In this document: in pieces, positions 7,860-16,505 of the stretch | Layout of the letters: each line of letters begins with the position of its first letter | Position numbering within the stretch: the first letter of the stretch is position 1 | NCBI RefSeq assembly: GCF_903944925.1 | Contig: NZ_CAJATU010000119.1 | Location: 1 to 34,989, forward strand | Direction: 5' to 3' | Length of the DNA stretch: 34,989 nucleotides | Source of the DNA: an uncultured Rhodopila sp. | Lineage (GTDB): Bacteria; Pseudomonadota; Alphaproteobacteria; Acetobacterales; Acetobacteraceae | Notes under the pieces: generated by a model | Database searches by the model: none | What the model saw: only the letters and a program-made list of their open reading frames with translations | What the model was told of the DNA's origin: nothing | Position numbers and translations under genes: made by a program

Positions 7860-10800
7860 TACGCCCGCCTGTCAGGATCAAGGAAAGATTTGCCGATCGG
7901 CCATGGGGGACGCCCTTCATGGACGCTTGCCACGGTCTGGGCCGATAAAGTGTAGATATCCCGCTTCTTGCTATTGCCGATGTAGATGATCGTCTGGCCC
8001 CCGGCGCTGGTCTCCTTGGAGATATGCAATCGGCGATCCTTGCCCCAATTGGCGTCAATCCGATAATAGGGGCTGCCCACGTCGATATAGAAAAACCGGC
8101 GCGCCGACTGCATGTCGCGGAGCGGATCAGGAGACTGATGGGCGACCTGAACCACTCGGAATCTGGTGTTGTCGCCAAGCGGGATCAACCCGTCCTTCCA
8201 TTTCTCGTCCGGCACATAGACATTTGACGGAATAAGCACCACCGCAAGCCGGGCCGGCAGCGGCGGTTCGGGTTCGATAGGCATCCCCTGCCATGAGATG
8301 GCGCCGCGAACTACCGACTCCTTCATCAGGCTTGGCAATCCGGCGAAGAGTTCCGCGCCGTCCTTCGCGGCCGGAAAACGGCCGGTGATCCGTTGCCGCA
8401 GCCCGGGCCAAAGTGCGCCACGCCCGGATACGAGCACGGTGTTGATGTTGCGTGCCTCGACACCAGCTCCCAACAGCGCTTCATCGATCACGTCGCCGGC
8501 AACAAACGTTATGAATTCAGCTATGTCGGCGTATCGATGAACCTGATCCGCGGGGAGCACGAGTTCCAGCCGGTCGCCATCGCTGCGTTTGCGAAAGACC
8601 AGTGCAGCCCGATCGGGCGGCCCCGCCAATTCGGCGTATCGTTCCTGCAGCGAACCCGCACCTGCGATGGAAGCCTTCGCCATGACCGGCCACCGGTCGG
8701 GTGTCCCTGGCGCGGCAACCGTGATGTGCATCGGTTTCTCGCCATCCCATACCGGTGCATTGTCCAAGCCTTGCTTGGCTGCACGGATCGCAAGCCACAG
8801 AGTGCGGCTTGCCGCGGCATGGTCGGCTTCGTCCGCAGCGCTCGGGCAAACAGTCAGCGGATAGCGATAATCGAGCAAATCGGGATCGACGAGTTTAGGA
8901 TCCAGCAGCGTTTGATCGATCAAACGGGCGATCGCCGCGTCGAGGTAGTTGCCCGCGACAGGCACCCCAAGGCGATACAGGGTCTGCCAGCGATCCGGAA
9001 ACCGCACCAGTCCGCTGGCCCACTCGACACGGATGATCGACAGGTCCAAGGTTCCCGCACCGAGATCATAGACCATGATATGCTCGATGCCGGCCGGGAC
9101 ATGGCCGGCTTCTCGTTGCTTTTGGCAGTAGAAATATGCCACCGCATCAGACTCGCTCATCAGGGTCACGCGTTCCGGCCGCGAAATGCCGAACTGCTTA
9201 CTGAAAACACTCAAGCCGATCGAGTGCAGGCGGTCCTTATGCAGCGGCGTGAACGTATTAGGATGGGTAAGAATAACACGCCCAGGGGCGATTTGGGCTG
9301 CGCTGATATAGGCCTCGGCAAGCGCTGCCAGGCCCGATTGCACCACCTTCTGAAGCGGAACGTACTTGGTTTTCCGCTCCCGGCCGTCCTCGATGATCGT
9401 GATCTCCTCACCCAGCAGGATCTCGCTTGCGGACTGGCCGATCCAGCTTTTGAGCGAGTAAATCACCCGCCCCGGACTGTCGTGTAATTGCGGCGACGTG
9501 GCCGGCAACCCGATGAACGAAGCTTCGCCCGGGTTCAGCCTGGCCGGACGGTAACCCGGAAAACCCGGACGAAGCTGACGGTCGCCGTTGTCTTCGGTCC
9601 TGCGTCGATCTGCATCGCAGATCACGAAACTTGGTAACAGGTTGCCACCGCGCTCGATGTTCCCGCGGTCGAAGTCGGCAAGGCTCGGACCTTGCGCTTC
9701 ATCCTGTTCGCCGCTCTGGCGAACGTCCTGCAATGGTAAGATATAGACGTTCGTTTCATGGCCATAGGCGACGGCGATGGCCGATGTGCCAAAGTCGATG
9801 CATAGCCAATTGGGGCTCGGCAACTGTTCCAATCGCAATGGCACCATGATCGACAGCTTGCGCGTCCGGGTGTCGCCTCCATCGGTGCGTGTGATAATCT
9901 CCAACGACAGTTCGGCGTTCACCAGACCAGCCTCGATGACCGATCCTGTCAGCCTGTTGATCAGCGACGTCGAAAGCTGAACCAGCAATTCTTCAGCCGG
10001 TTGCCCTTCGGCGATTCGTACGGCCGTTCTGGCGGCCTGGTGGCTCACGTCGAACGGCATAACCAGTTTGTTTTGGTGACCCGGATTGTCATATTCGATG
10101 GCATCGAGCACCAGTTCGTCGCCGGCAAGGCTGCCGGCCATGCTGGCCTGCACTTCGCCCTTGCCGACCTTCCCGCTGTTCCCGATCGTGAGCCTGAACA
10201 GCCCGTAGGGTGCAGAATCCTTATCGAAGCGCACGTCCGCCAACGGCAGCACGACCCGGCCGCCTTCAATCGCAGCGAATGGCGGGTCGATGCTATCGGC
10301 GACCTTCAATCGGCGCATCGGCTGACCCGTGCGGCGGTCCCAGGCAATCTCCGACACGGCACCGGTACCGGTGTCGATGAACAGTGTCGGCTCGCATTGT
10401 GTGCTGTCGCGCAACACGGCAAACAGATGCGGCCCCGCCTGCGAGCCGGGGGCGTGGCGGCCAACGAGCATGACGCGATAGATATCGGCGGTCGCCGAAG
10501 GGTTACGAATCGTCTCGCCATCGCACACGACTATCGCCTGGCGCTCTATGGTAGCCTGCGCCGGCACGACCACTTCGGGTTGGTCGACCATGAAGCCGCC
10601 GTCGCGCACGGGTCCTTCAGGACCGTCTCCGCGCAGGGCGAAGGTGGCGGCGAACGGCCGGGCGAAGCGGCGGCTGGCGCGGCTCTCGAAATGAAACCGC
10701 CCGATCGGCCGCCTATGCGGCGGCTCGTCCGGGCCATGACCTTGGAATTCGACTTCGGCCCCGGCGGAATCGAACCGAACGAATGGCTCGCGCCCGGATT

Positions 10801-12934
10801 CGGGCCGCAGCGAGATCCCAACCACCACCGGCAAAGGCTCCAGCCTTGCCGCTCGCCACCGTCGGCGGGGCCAGGACATTGCCAGGATGCCGGCTACGGG
10901 TACCGATGTCGCGTCGATGGTGTCATCGGACGGCGCAAAGTCGGCGATCACCCTGGGATCGAGAAACAAGCTGATCGTCGCGCCGTCTACTATCGTCTGC
11001 ATCACACCCGGCGCCAAAGCGCCACTTCCGTCGGCAGCGACAAAACCGATGGCCTGAGCAGAGGGGTCTACGCGGAAGCCTGCCGCCGCGACATCCCATC
11101 CAACGAGAGTGAAGTTGCCTTCGCGGTGCGGCTCCTCCTTCTGCGTGAGGCGTTTCCTCGGCGCTTCGTTGATCACCTCGAACGTGCCAAGCAGGATCGG
11201 CGCGTCGCCAAGCCCGTCGAAGTTGAGACTGACGCCTTTGATCGGATGCCATGCAACCCGGGGACTGAAGCGGCGCCGGGTGTAATTAATCCAAGCCACG
11301 ATCATCGCCAGACCGCATAAAATCACGAATAAGGGTAGGCCAATCCAGATATACCACCCCCGGACAAGCTCATACTTGCGATGAATGCCGTCCTCGGCCG
11401 CCTTCTGGTTGAGCGGCCGTGTGCCGGTCTCCTCCGCCAGCGCCGACAGTGCCGCATCGTCCAACCGGACCGCCGGAAAAAGCCGCCGTTCGAGCGGACC
11501 CAACAGCCAGGAATCGCCGTTCACGAGGAGATTTTCTTGCGGTACTGTTCTGACCGGGACCGTTGAAAAGTCGACCACGTGCCAGGCGGACCAGCGATAC
11601 AGGTTCTGATATAAATCGCCATCATAGTGAAACCTGACGCGCAACCTAACGGTGGACGCAAGCTGTTCGGGCCGTGGCTGATCCGCGACTGTATGCTCCT
11701 CACTCAGGCCCTTAAGCTTGAGCAGATCCCAGCCGACAGGTGTCTCCGCCCCGACACAATGACGGTCAGGCCAGGCCAGACCGACAGACTGCGATTGGCC
11801 GCTGATTTCCGACGATAGAAGGTCCGGGATGAAACATTCGCCGGCACGAATGTTGACTTGAGGGAGCGGCCCATCGGTGGACACGATGGCAAGCCGACCG
11901 CCTCCCTTCGCCTCCCGGTCAAGCGTGACGGCGCGCGGCGCATCAACGAGCAGGTCAGGGTTCGGCAGGATAGGCTGTGCCTCGCTGTAGTCCATCCGTA
12001 ACGAGTCATGCAAGTCGCCGTAGCCCCAACTGACCGTATCCTTGCCGGCGGTCATCATCCAGCCAGGAACGGACGTGACGCTGAATCGCCCCAAGACACG
12101 CTGGCTGAGCCTGAGCGCTTCCGGACCGTCGGCGACCTTGAACGTCCCGTTTTGAAGCGGCACGCCTCGGCTGAAGTAGAAAATCTCCTTCGCCGGATCC
12201 GTGTTCATGCTGAAATCGGAGACGTTGACGATGACGATGCGGGCGAACCGCTGGTGGAAGCTCTCTTCCTGGAACTGCTGGCCGAGAGACGCGATTGCCA
12301 GGACCGGTGCCATCCCGACCGGTGAGAATTCTTCATCCAGACGGCACTGGTTGGCGATAGGGAGCGCATCAGTCAGCCTCTTGCTGAAATCATCCTCTGT
12401 CATAGGTTGCAGACCGGGAGGCGATATCCAGGCGAACAGGTTGGACGGCAGCAGGCTCAACGGGTTGCGGGCGGGCCCGTCGCAGGGCAGCCGGTTGCGC
12501 TTGAGGCCGTAGAAACCGACGGAGACCATGTCATGGTTTTTGTCGACGACCGGAGGAGGTTCATGGTCGATACTCGAGGGCGGACGTAACCTGCCGAACA
12601 ATACGTCGGGCAATAACTTGATCAGGGCGTCGCGGTAATGTTTCATCCCGCCGGAATCATCAATGAGGATGATGAAATGCGTTGGATCTGTTTCGACGCC
12701 ATCATCCGGGACTCGCGCAAGGCAGGTCGCAGAGCCGAAGACGAAGGCCACTGCACACAAAGCCATCAGGCCAGCGACGCGAAATCGGAACGATCCCGGT
12801 CGGCCCGGGATGCTCCGAAGTCTAAGCGAGCCGGTCAGCAATCCCCGAAGCGTCATTGCCTGAGCGGCAAGCGGGCGTCCCGAAGCCGCAATTCCGGGCC
12901 GCCGCCTAAGCAAGAACGCGCTCGAGCGAAGCAT
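7859..12934 (-). CDS. vWA - TM - actin/Hsp70-like ATPase fusion protein (about 1691 aa)
   Basis: After a basic leader and a hydrophobic signal-like helix (about 54-73) comes a vWA-like domain (about 83-300) starting HFIILIDDSGGMKH. Its metal site reads D-x-S-x-G rather than the usual D-x-S-x-S. One TM helix follows at about 525-551 (GLPLFVILCGLAMIVAW). The middle part (about 560-1040) is rich in beta strands. The C-terminal part has the three ATP-site motifs of the actin/Hsp70 fold: phosphate 1 WLCIDFGTSAIAVAYG (about 1043), phosphate 2 HIMVYDLGAGTLDLS (about 1285) and the adenosine motif NTVLVSGRGALWPGL (about 1498). Related possibilities are DnaK-like proteins and the SrfB group. I took the ATG at 12934, which overlaps the upstream gene by 29 bases; the ATG at 12856 is also possible. 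Membership of the vWA fold is less certain than the ATPase fold. Confidence 0.85.
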   Translation of the reverse strand: MLRSSAFLLRRRPGIAASGRPLAAQAMTLRGLLTGSLRLRSIPGRPGSFRFRVAGLMALCAVAFVFGSATCLARVPDDGVETDPTHFIILIDDSGGMKHYRDALIKLLPDVLFGRLRPPSSIDHEPPPVVDKNHDMVSVGFYGLKRNRLPCDGPARNPLSLLPSNLFAWISPPGLQPMTEDDFSKRLTDALPIANQCRLDEEFSPVGMAPVLAIASLGQQFQEESFHQRFARIVIVNVSDFSMNTDPAKEIFYFSRGVPLQNGTFKVADGPEALRLSQRVLGRFSVTSVPGWMMTAGKDTVSWGYGDLHDSLRMDYSEAQPILPNPDLLVDAPRAVTLDREAKGGGRLAIVSTDGPLPQVNIRAGECFIPDLLSSEISGQSQSVGLAWPDRHCVGAETPVGWDLLKLKGLSEEHTVADQPRPEQLASTVRLRVRFHYDGDLYQNLYRWSAWHVVDFSTVPVRTVPQENLLVNGDSWLLGPLERRLFPAVRLDDAALSALAEETGTRPLNQKAAEDGIHRKYELVRGWYIWIGLPLFVILCGLAMIVAWINYTRRRFSPRVAWHPIKGVSLNFDGLGDAPILLGTFEVINEAPRKRLTQKEEPHREGNFTLVGWDVAAAGFRVDPSAQAIGFVAADGSGALAPGVMQTIVDGATISLFLDPRVIADFAPSDDTIDATSVPVAGILAMSWPRRRWRAARLEPLPVVVGISLRPESGREPFVRFDSAGAEVEFQGHGPDEPPHRRPIGRFHFESRASRRFARPFAATFALRGDGPEGPVRDGGFMVDQPEVVVPAQATIERQAIVVCDGETIRNPSATADIYRVMLVGRHAPGSQAGPHLFAVLRDSTQCEPTLFIDTGTGAVSEIAWDRRTGQPMRRLKVADSIDPPFAAIEGGRVVLPLADVRFDKDSAPYGLFRLTIGNSGKVGKGEVQASMAGSLAGDELVLDAIEYDNPGHQNKLVMPFDVSHQAARTAVRIAEGQPAEELLVQLSTSLINRLTGSVIEAGLVNAELSLEIITRTDGGDTRTRKLSIMVPLRLEQLPSPNWLCIDFGTSAIAVAYGHETNVYILPLQDVRQSGEQDEAQGPSLADFDRGNIERGGNLLPSFVICDADRRRTEDNGDRQLRPGFPGYRPARLNPGEASFIGLPATSPQLHDSPGRVIYSLKSWIGQSASEILLGEEITIIEDGRERKTKYVPLQKVVQSGLAALAEAYISAAQIAPGRVILTHPNTFTPLHKDRLHSIGLSVFSKQFGISRPERVTLMSESDAVAYFYCQKQREAGHVPAGIEHIMVYDLGAGTLDLSIIRVEWASGLVRFPDRWQTLYRLGVPVAGNYLDAAIARLIDQTLLDPKLVDPDLLDYRYPLTVCPSAADEADHAAASRTLWLAIRAAKQGLDNAPVWDGEKPMHITVAAPGTPDRWPVMAKASIAGAGSLQERYAELAGPPDRAALVFRKRSDGDRLELVLPADQVHRYADIAEFITFVAGDVIDEALLGAGVEARNINTVLVSGRGALWPGLRQRITGRFPAAKDGAELFAGLPSLMKESVVRGAISWQGMPIEPEPPLPARLAVVLIPSNVYVPDEKWKDGLIPLGDNTRFRVVQVAHQSPDPLRDMQSARRFFYIDVGSPYYRIDANWGKDRRLHISKETSAGGQTIIYIGNSKKRDIYTLSAQTVASVHEGRPPWPIGKSFLDPDRRA

Positions 12935-15900
12935 GGTCAAGGAAAACCCCACGTGCCAGATCGTGCCACATGCGCCACCCCGGATGTTCGGCGAACAGCC
13001 GTCCAATGGGGGAGGCATCAAGTGCGGCGGCAAACGATGCGTCGTCCACCCAGGCCGGGTCGACGATGTCCGAGAACAAGGGCGGCGTCGCCAGCGGGGT
13101 GCCGTCATGCGCGAGTAGCAAGATCACGGCGTGGTCGGCGGCGGCTTCGAACGCAGCCAGGTCCGGACCACGGATGCCGGCCTCGGTGAGCCCGAAGCGG
13201 CGGCCGCCGCGCTGGATTTCAATAGTCCCCCGCTGGATATCGACCCTGCCGGCCGCCGTCTCGGCAAGAAACGACAGCAGTATGTGTGGTTCGCGCAACA
13301 GGCTGACGGCAAGCGGTGAGAATGGAGCGGCATCGCGTTGCGCGACATGGGCGATCAAGGACCGGACTCGCGCGGCGTTGGCCTCCTCGGGCCACACATA
13401 GTCCTGCGTGCCAGCGCGGACGTTGACACCAAGGGCATCATGGATCGGACGTTCGGCTGCCGTCAACGCGAGCGCTTCGGCCGGATCGCCGTCGTCCACG
13501 ACGTTCACGGACGGTCCAAATGCGTGGCTCGCGTAGCGGCCGATGCCCAAGCAGGACCCATTATCGGCAAGCGGCCCTGTCTGCGGCGACAGCCAGGGGG
13601 CGTCGGGCCATGTCAGGACCGACCGGCGATAGCGGTCGAGGACATCTCGCAACGCCCGAGCGATGTCGTCACCCGGGCCGAACGACTTATTGATGATACG
13701 AAGCCTGACTTCGACCGGCGTCTCCGGCCGGCAGGTGACGCTAAACCGAAGATTGTCAATCAGGTTGGGCACATGCTGTGCGCACCACGCCGCGAACGGC
13801 TCTCGGGTCAGCGTATCGAACGTCTGCCACCGGCGCGCCGACAGGTCAGCGATATGGGTTGCGCGCGCAATCGATGCGGTTACCGACGGCACCCCGTCGC
13901 GTCCTTCGCGGGCAGTTACACCCGCGCCGAAGAGAGTATTCTCCCACTCGTCCAGGGTGTCGATAAGCTGCGTCAGTGTCGATCGCATCTCGGCCAGAAG
14001 TGCCGCCGAGAACCATACGAAGCTCGCTATGTCGGGGTCCCTGGCGACCGCCTGAAGCTCGTCGTTCAGGGTTGCGAAGGCTATCCGGATCATCTCGGCC
14101 GCCGCCCGCAGTTCCGGCAACCCCGACCGGCGGCGGTGTGCCATAAGTACGAACTCGCCCTCGCACCATGCCTCCAGATATCGGGCGAAAATCTGACGCT
14201 CACGATCGCAGAAAGCCTTCTGCTCGTAATACGGCCGGTCGATCGGCTGGTTGGCGCCGCCGTCAAGCAACATGATCAGCCGCGTCGGTTCGGCGCGTAG
14301 CTTGGCTGCCGTGGCCAGCAGAAGCGGTCCGTCGCGTCCGGCCACGTTGCCTGACCAGAACAGGTCAACCAGTCGCGTTACGTCCCCGGCGTCGATATCC
14401 GGACGCGAATCCGCTTTGCCACCGATGGCGAGCCAATCGCGCACGACAGCCGCTTCCAGCGTGTGTTCGCGCACCCATTGCCAAAGCGTCCGCTGCGGCA
14501 ACTCAGCGAACCGGATATCGATCATGCAGGCGGTTTCCGTACGCATCGCGGCAAGCTGCTGTGCCATCGGCCGCGACGACAGCAACGTCCAAACGAAGGC
14601 TGCCGCCGCGGCTGCCGCCTGACCGGGGCCGGCCGAAACTTTCTTGACCACAAACACTCTGTCGAAGAGGTGGCGGGCCATGGATCGCTCGCCGCCACGG
14701 TCGGACAGGATTGTGTCGCTGCGGCGCGACAGCATGCGTGCCATCTCGTCGGCGAACGCCACAATCGGGCCGTCCGCGGGATGGCCGCGCTCGGCCGGCA
14801 TCAGCACCGCGGTGACCGATTTGCCGTGGGCCGCCACCATATGGGCGACCTCGCCAATCAGGCCGGTTGTCTCCGCCTCCTCGGCGGCGCCGACGATCAC
14901 CACGCTGATGTCCTCGCCGGGGTGCGCGCCGAGCGCACTGTCGAGGCGCCGGGCCAATGGCTCCGGGTCCAGCAGCACGCATAGCCGCGCCTTCGCGCGG
15001 TCGCCGGTGATCCCGCGCACCGTCGTGAGAGGCTGGCCCTCGGCGAGCCATCGATGCATGGGAAGCCAGCTTCGGGTATCCGGGAGCGTCGCGTCGCGCA
15101 GCCCACTGACGTACGGCCACAGATCGGTGCCGAGCCAAAGCAGTTCCGCCGGCAAGACGCCGCCGGGGTCGTGCCGCACAGCTTTAGACGGGCCAACCCT
15201 GATCGCCAGGAAGCCGACCCGATCCGCGGGGATCTCGCGCTCGTGAAGCCGGTGCCTGAGCTTCGCCGCGCTCAGCGCGCCTTCGTCGCCGAGGCTGATG
15301 ATCAACGCGCGCTCCACCGCTGGCTGGAAGATCGATTCCCGCGGCGTCGGCTGCGGCGGCGGCAGGGCAATTTCCGGGGGTTCGGGGGTGGCCTGCGCCG
15401 CTGCCATCGGCGGAGGCGCAGGACACCGAAGCCAGGGGGCCAGCAAGAGCATCAGCAGCGGGTTTGCAATCGGCCAGGCCCACGTCGCCCAATAGGGCAG
15501 CACCAGCATACGGTTCGGCCGCGCCCCTTCGCACGAGACGACCTGCCCATCAGGCATCCGCCACGTGACCCGCCCGGACGAGGCGGCGATCTTGTACCAA
15601 CCGACACACTCCGCCCGCAACGCATAAGCGACCGGCGTGGCGACACCGTCAAACTGCGGCAGCGGCCAGATCATATTGGTCGTCGCCTCGGCGCGAATGT
15701 CCACCGGGGTCGAGCCGGGGACATCCTCCAGCGAAAACGGGCGCGGCGCGCTGGCTTCCTCATGCAGCAGCCCCGCTACGGCGCGCTGGCCGCTGACCTC
15801 CGCGGCAAGGCTCGTGAACAGGGCGACGAGGCCGTCAAAGGTTCCGGTCAGGAACACCCTGTGCCTATCACCGGCCACTGCTTCCATCACGGGCAGCTTG

Positions 15901-16505
15901 TCGCTGGAGCCGAAGCTCGCGCAATAGGTCACCGGCCGCCTTGGGTGCACATGCAGCGAATCGGCCGCGCCGCGGACCTCGTCCAATGAATCGAGTCCAT
16001 CGGAAAAAAGCACCACCACCGGCTGCGCCGAAGGCCGGGCCGTTTCGAGAAGTTCGACGGAACGCTTCAGCGCCCCCGCGATCGACGTCCCACCGCCGGG
16101 CGTGATCGCGCCAATGGCCCTGACCACGCGATGCTTGTCACCCGTGAAGCCGCACAAACATTCTGTCGTGTGATCGAAAGCCACCACGGCCAAGCGCACC
16201 GTCCGCGGCAGTTGCCGAACGAAACTCTCGGTTGCCCTGATCATCTCGCGCAAAGGACTGCCAGGCGCGGCACCCATGCTGCCCGAATGATCGAGAAGCA
16301 GAACAACATCGTGCTCGGCAGCCGTTTCTTCGACAACCGGAGGCACCGCGGTCAGCGTGACTTTGACGCTTTGCCCGGTGCCGCGGATGCGGTGCGACAG
16401 CCTGCGCTGCATCGCTCCGGTGCCCGGCGATGCACCCCATAGCAGCAGCGCACCGCCGACGCCGATCCAAAGCGCGAGCAATCCGAAGATGACAAGTGTT
16501 ATCAC
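12906..16505 (-). CDS. vWA - TM - degenerate tubulin-like fusion protein (1199 aa)
   Basis: The N-terminal TM helix (3-24) is followed by a vWA domain (about 66-235) with a complete metal site: DHSGSMG at 72-78, Thr in GGGTS about 140, Asp in FSDG 169. A second TM helix lies at about 337-360 and a Pro-rich linker at 363-390. The cytoplasmic part (from about 398) follows the tubulin-like domain of the upstream gene: LIISLGDEGALSAAKLRHRL lies where that gene has its Gly-rich loop, FLAIRVG lines up with FLAIDVDG, and VGAAEEAETTGLIGE lies where the tubulin signature should be. The glycines needed for GTP binding are mostly gone. DRVFVVKKVSAGPG and the segment at 661-696 also fit the tubulin_2-type family. 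The GTG start at 16505 shares bases with the upstream stop (GTGA), which suggests coupled translation. It is probably a non-catalytic partner of the active paralogue. Confidence 0.85.
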   Translation of the reverse strand: MITLVIFGLLALWIGVGGALLLWGASPGTGAMQRRLSHRIRGTGQSVKVTLTAVPPVVEETAAEHDVVLLLDHSGSMGAAPGSPLREMIRATESFVRQLPRTVRLAVVAFDHTTECLCGFTGDKHRVVRAIGAITPGGGTSIAGALKRSVELLETARPSAQPVVVLFSDGLDSLDEVRGAADSLHVHPRRPVTYCASFGSSDKLPVMEAVAGDRHRVFLTGTFDGLVALFTSLAAEVSGQRAVAGLLHEEASAPRPFSLEDVPGSTPVDIRAEATTNMIWPLPQFDGVATPVAYALRAECVGWYKIAASSGRVTWRMPDGQVVSCEGARPNRMLVLPYWATWAWPIANPLLMLLLAPWLRCPAPPPMAAAQATPEPPEIALPPPQPTPRESIFQPAVERALIISLGDEGALSAAKLRHRLHEREIPADRVGFLAIRVGPSKAVRHDPGGVLPAELLWLGTDLWPYVSGLRDATLPDTRSWLPMHRWLAEGQPLTTVRGITGDRAKARLCVLLDPEPLARRLDSALGAHPGEDISVVIVGAAEEAETTGLIGEVAHMVAAHGKSVTAVLMPAERGHPADGPIVAFADEMARMLSRRSDTILSDRGGERSMARHLFDRVFVVKKVSAGPGQAAAAAAAFVWTLLSSRPMAQQLAAMRTETACMIDIRFAELPQRTLWQWVREHTLEAAVVRDWLAIGGKADSRPDIDAGDVTRLVDLFWSGNVAGRDGPLLLATAAKLRAEPTRLIMLLDGGANQPIDRPYYEQKAFCDRERQIFARYLEAWCEGEFVLMAHRRRSGLPELRAAAEMIRIAFATLNDELQAVARDPDIASFVWFSAALLAEMRSTLTQLIDTLDEWENTLFGAGVTAREGRDGVPSVTASIARATHIADLSARRWQTFDTLTREPFAAWCAQHVPNLIDNLRFSVTCRPETPVEVRLRIINKSFGPGDDIARALRDVLDRYRRSVLTWPDAPWLSPQTGPLADNGSCLGIGRYASHAFGPSVNVVDDGDPAEALALTAAERPIHDALGVNVRAGTQDYVWPEEANAARVRSLIAHVAQRDAAPFSPLAVSLLREPHILLSFLAETAAGRVDIQRGTIEIQRGGRRFGLTEAGIRGPDLAAFEAAADHAVILLLAHDGTPLATPPLFSDIVDPAWVDDASFAAALDASPIGRLFAEHPGWRMWHDLARGVFLDHASLERVLA

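Noticed and set aside
10001..11320. Long plus-strand open frame of 439 codons opposite the actin-like fusion gene
   Set aside because: It lies wholly opposite a gene with clear domains. Its translation is rich in Arg, His and Pro without recognisable motifs, as expected for antisense frames in GC-rich DNA.
12935..13108. Upstream extension of the actin-like fusion protein to 13108
   Set aside because: The added 58 residues lie inside the preceding gene in another frame, with no signal sequence or domain. A start near the preceding stop is more likely.
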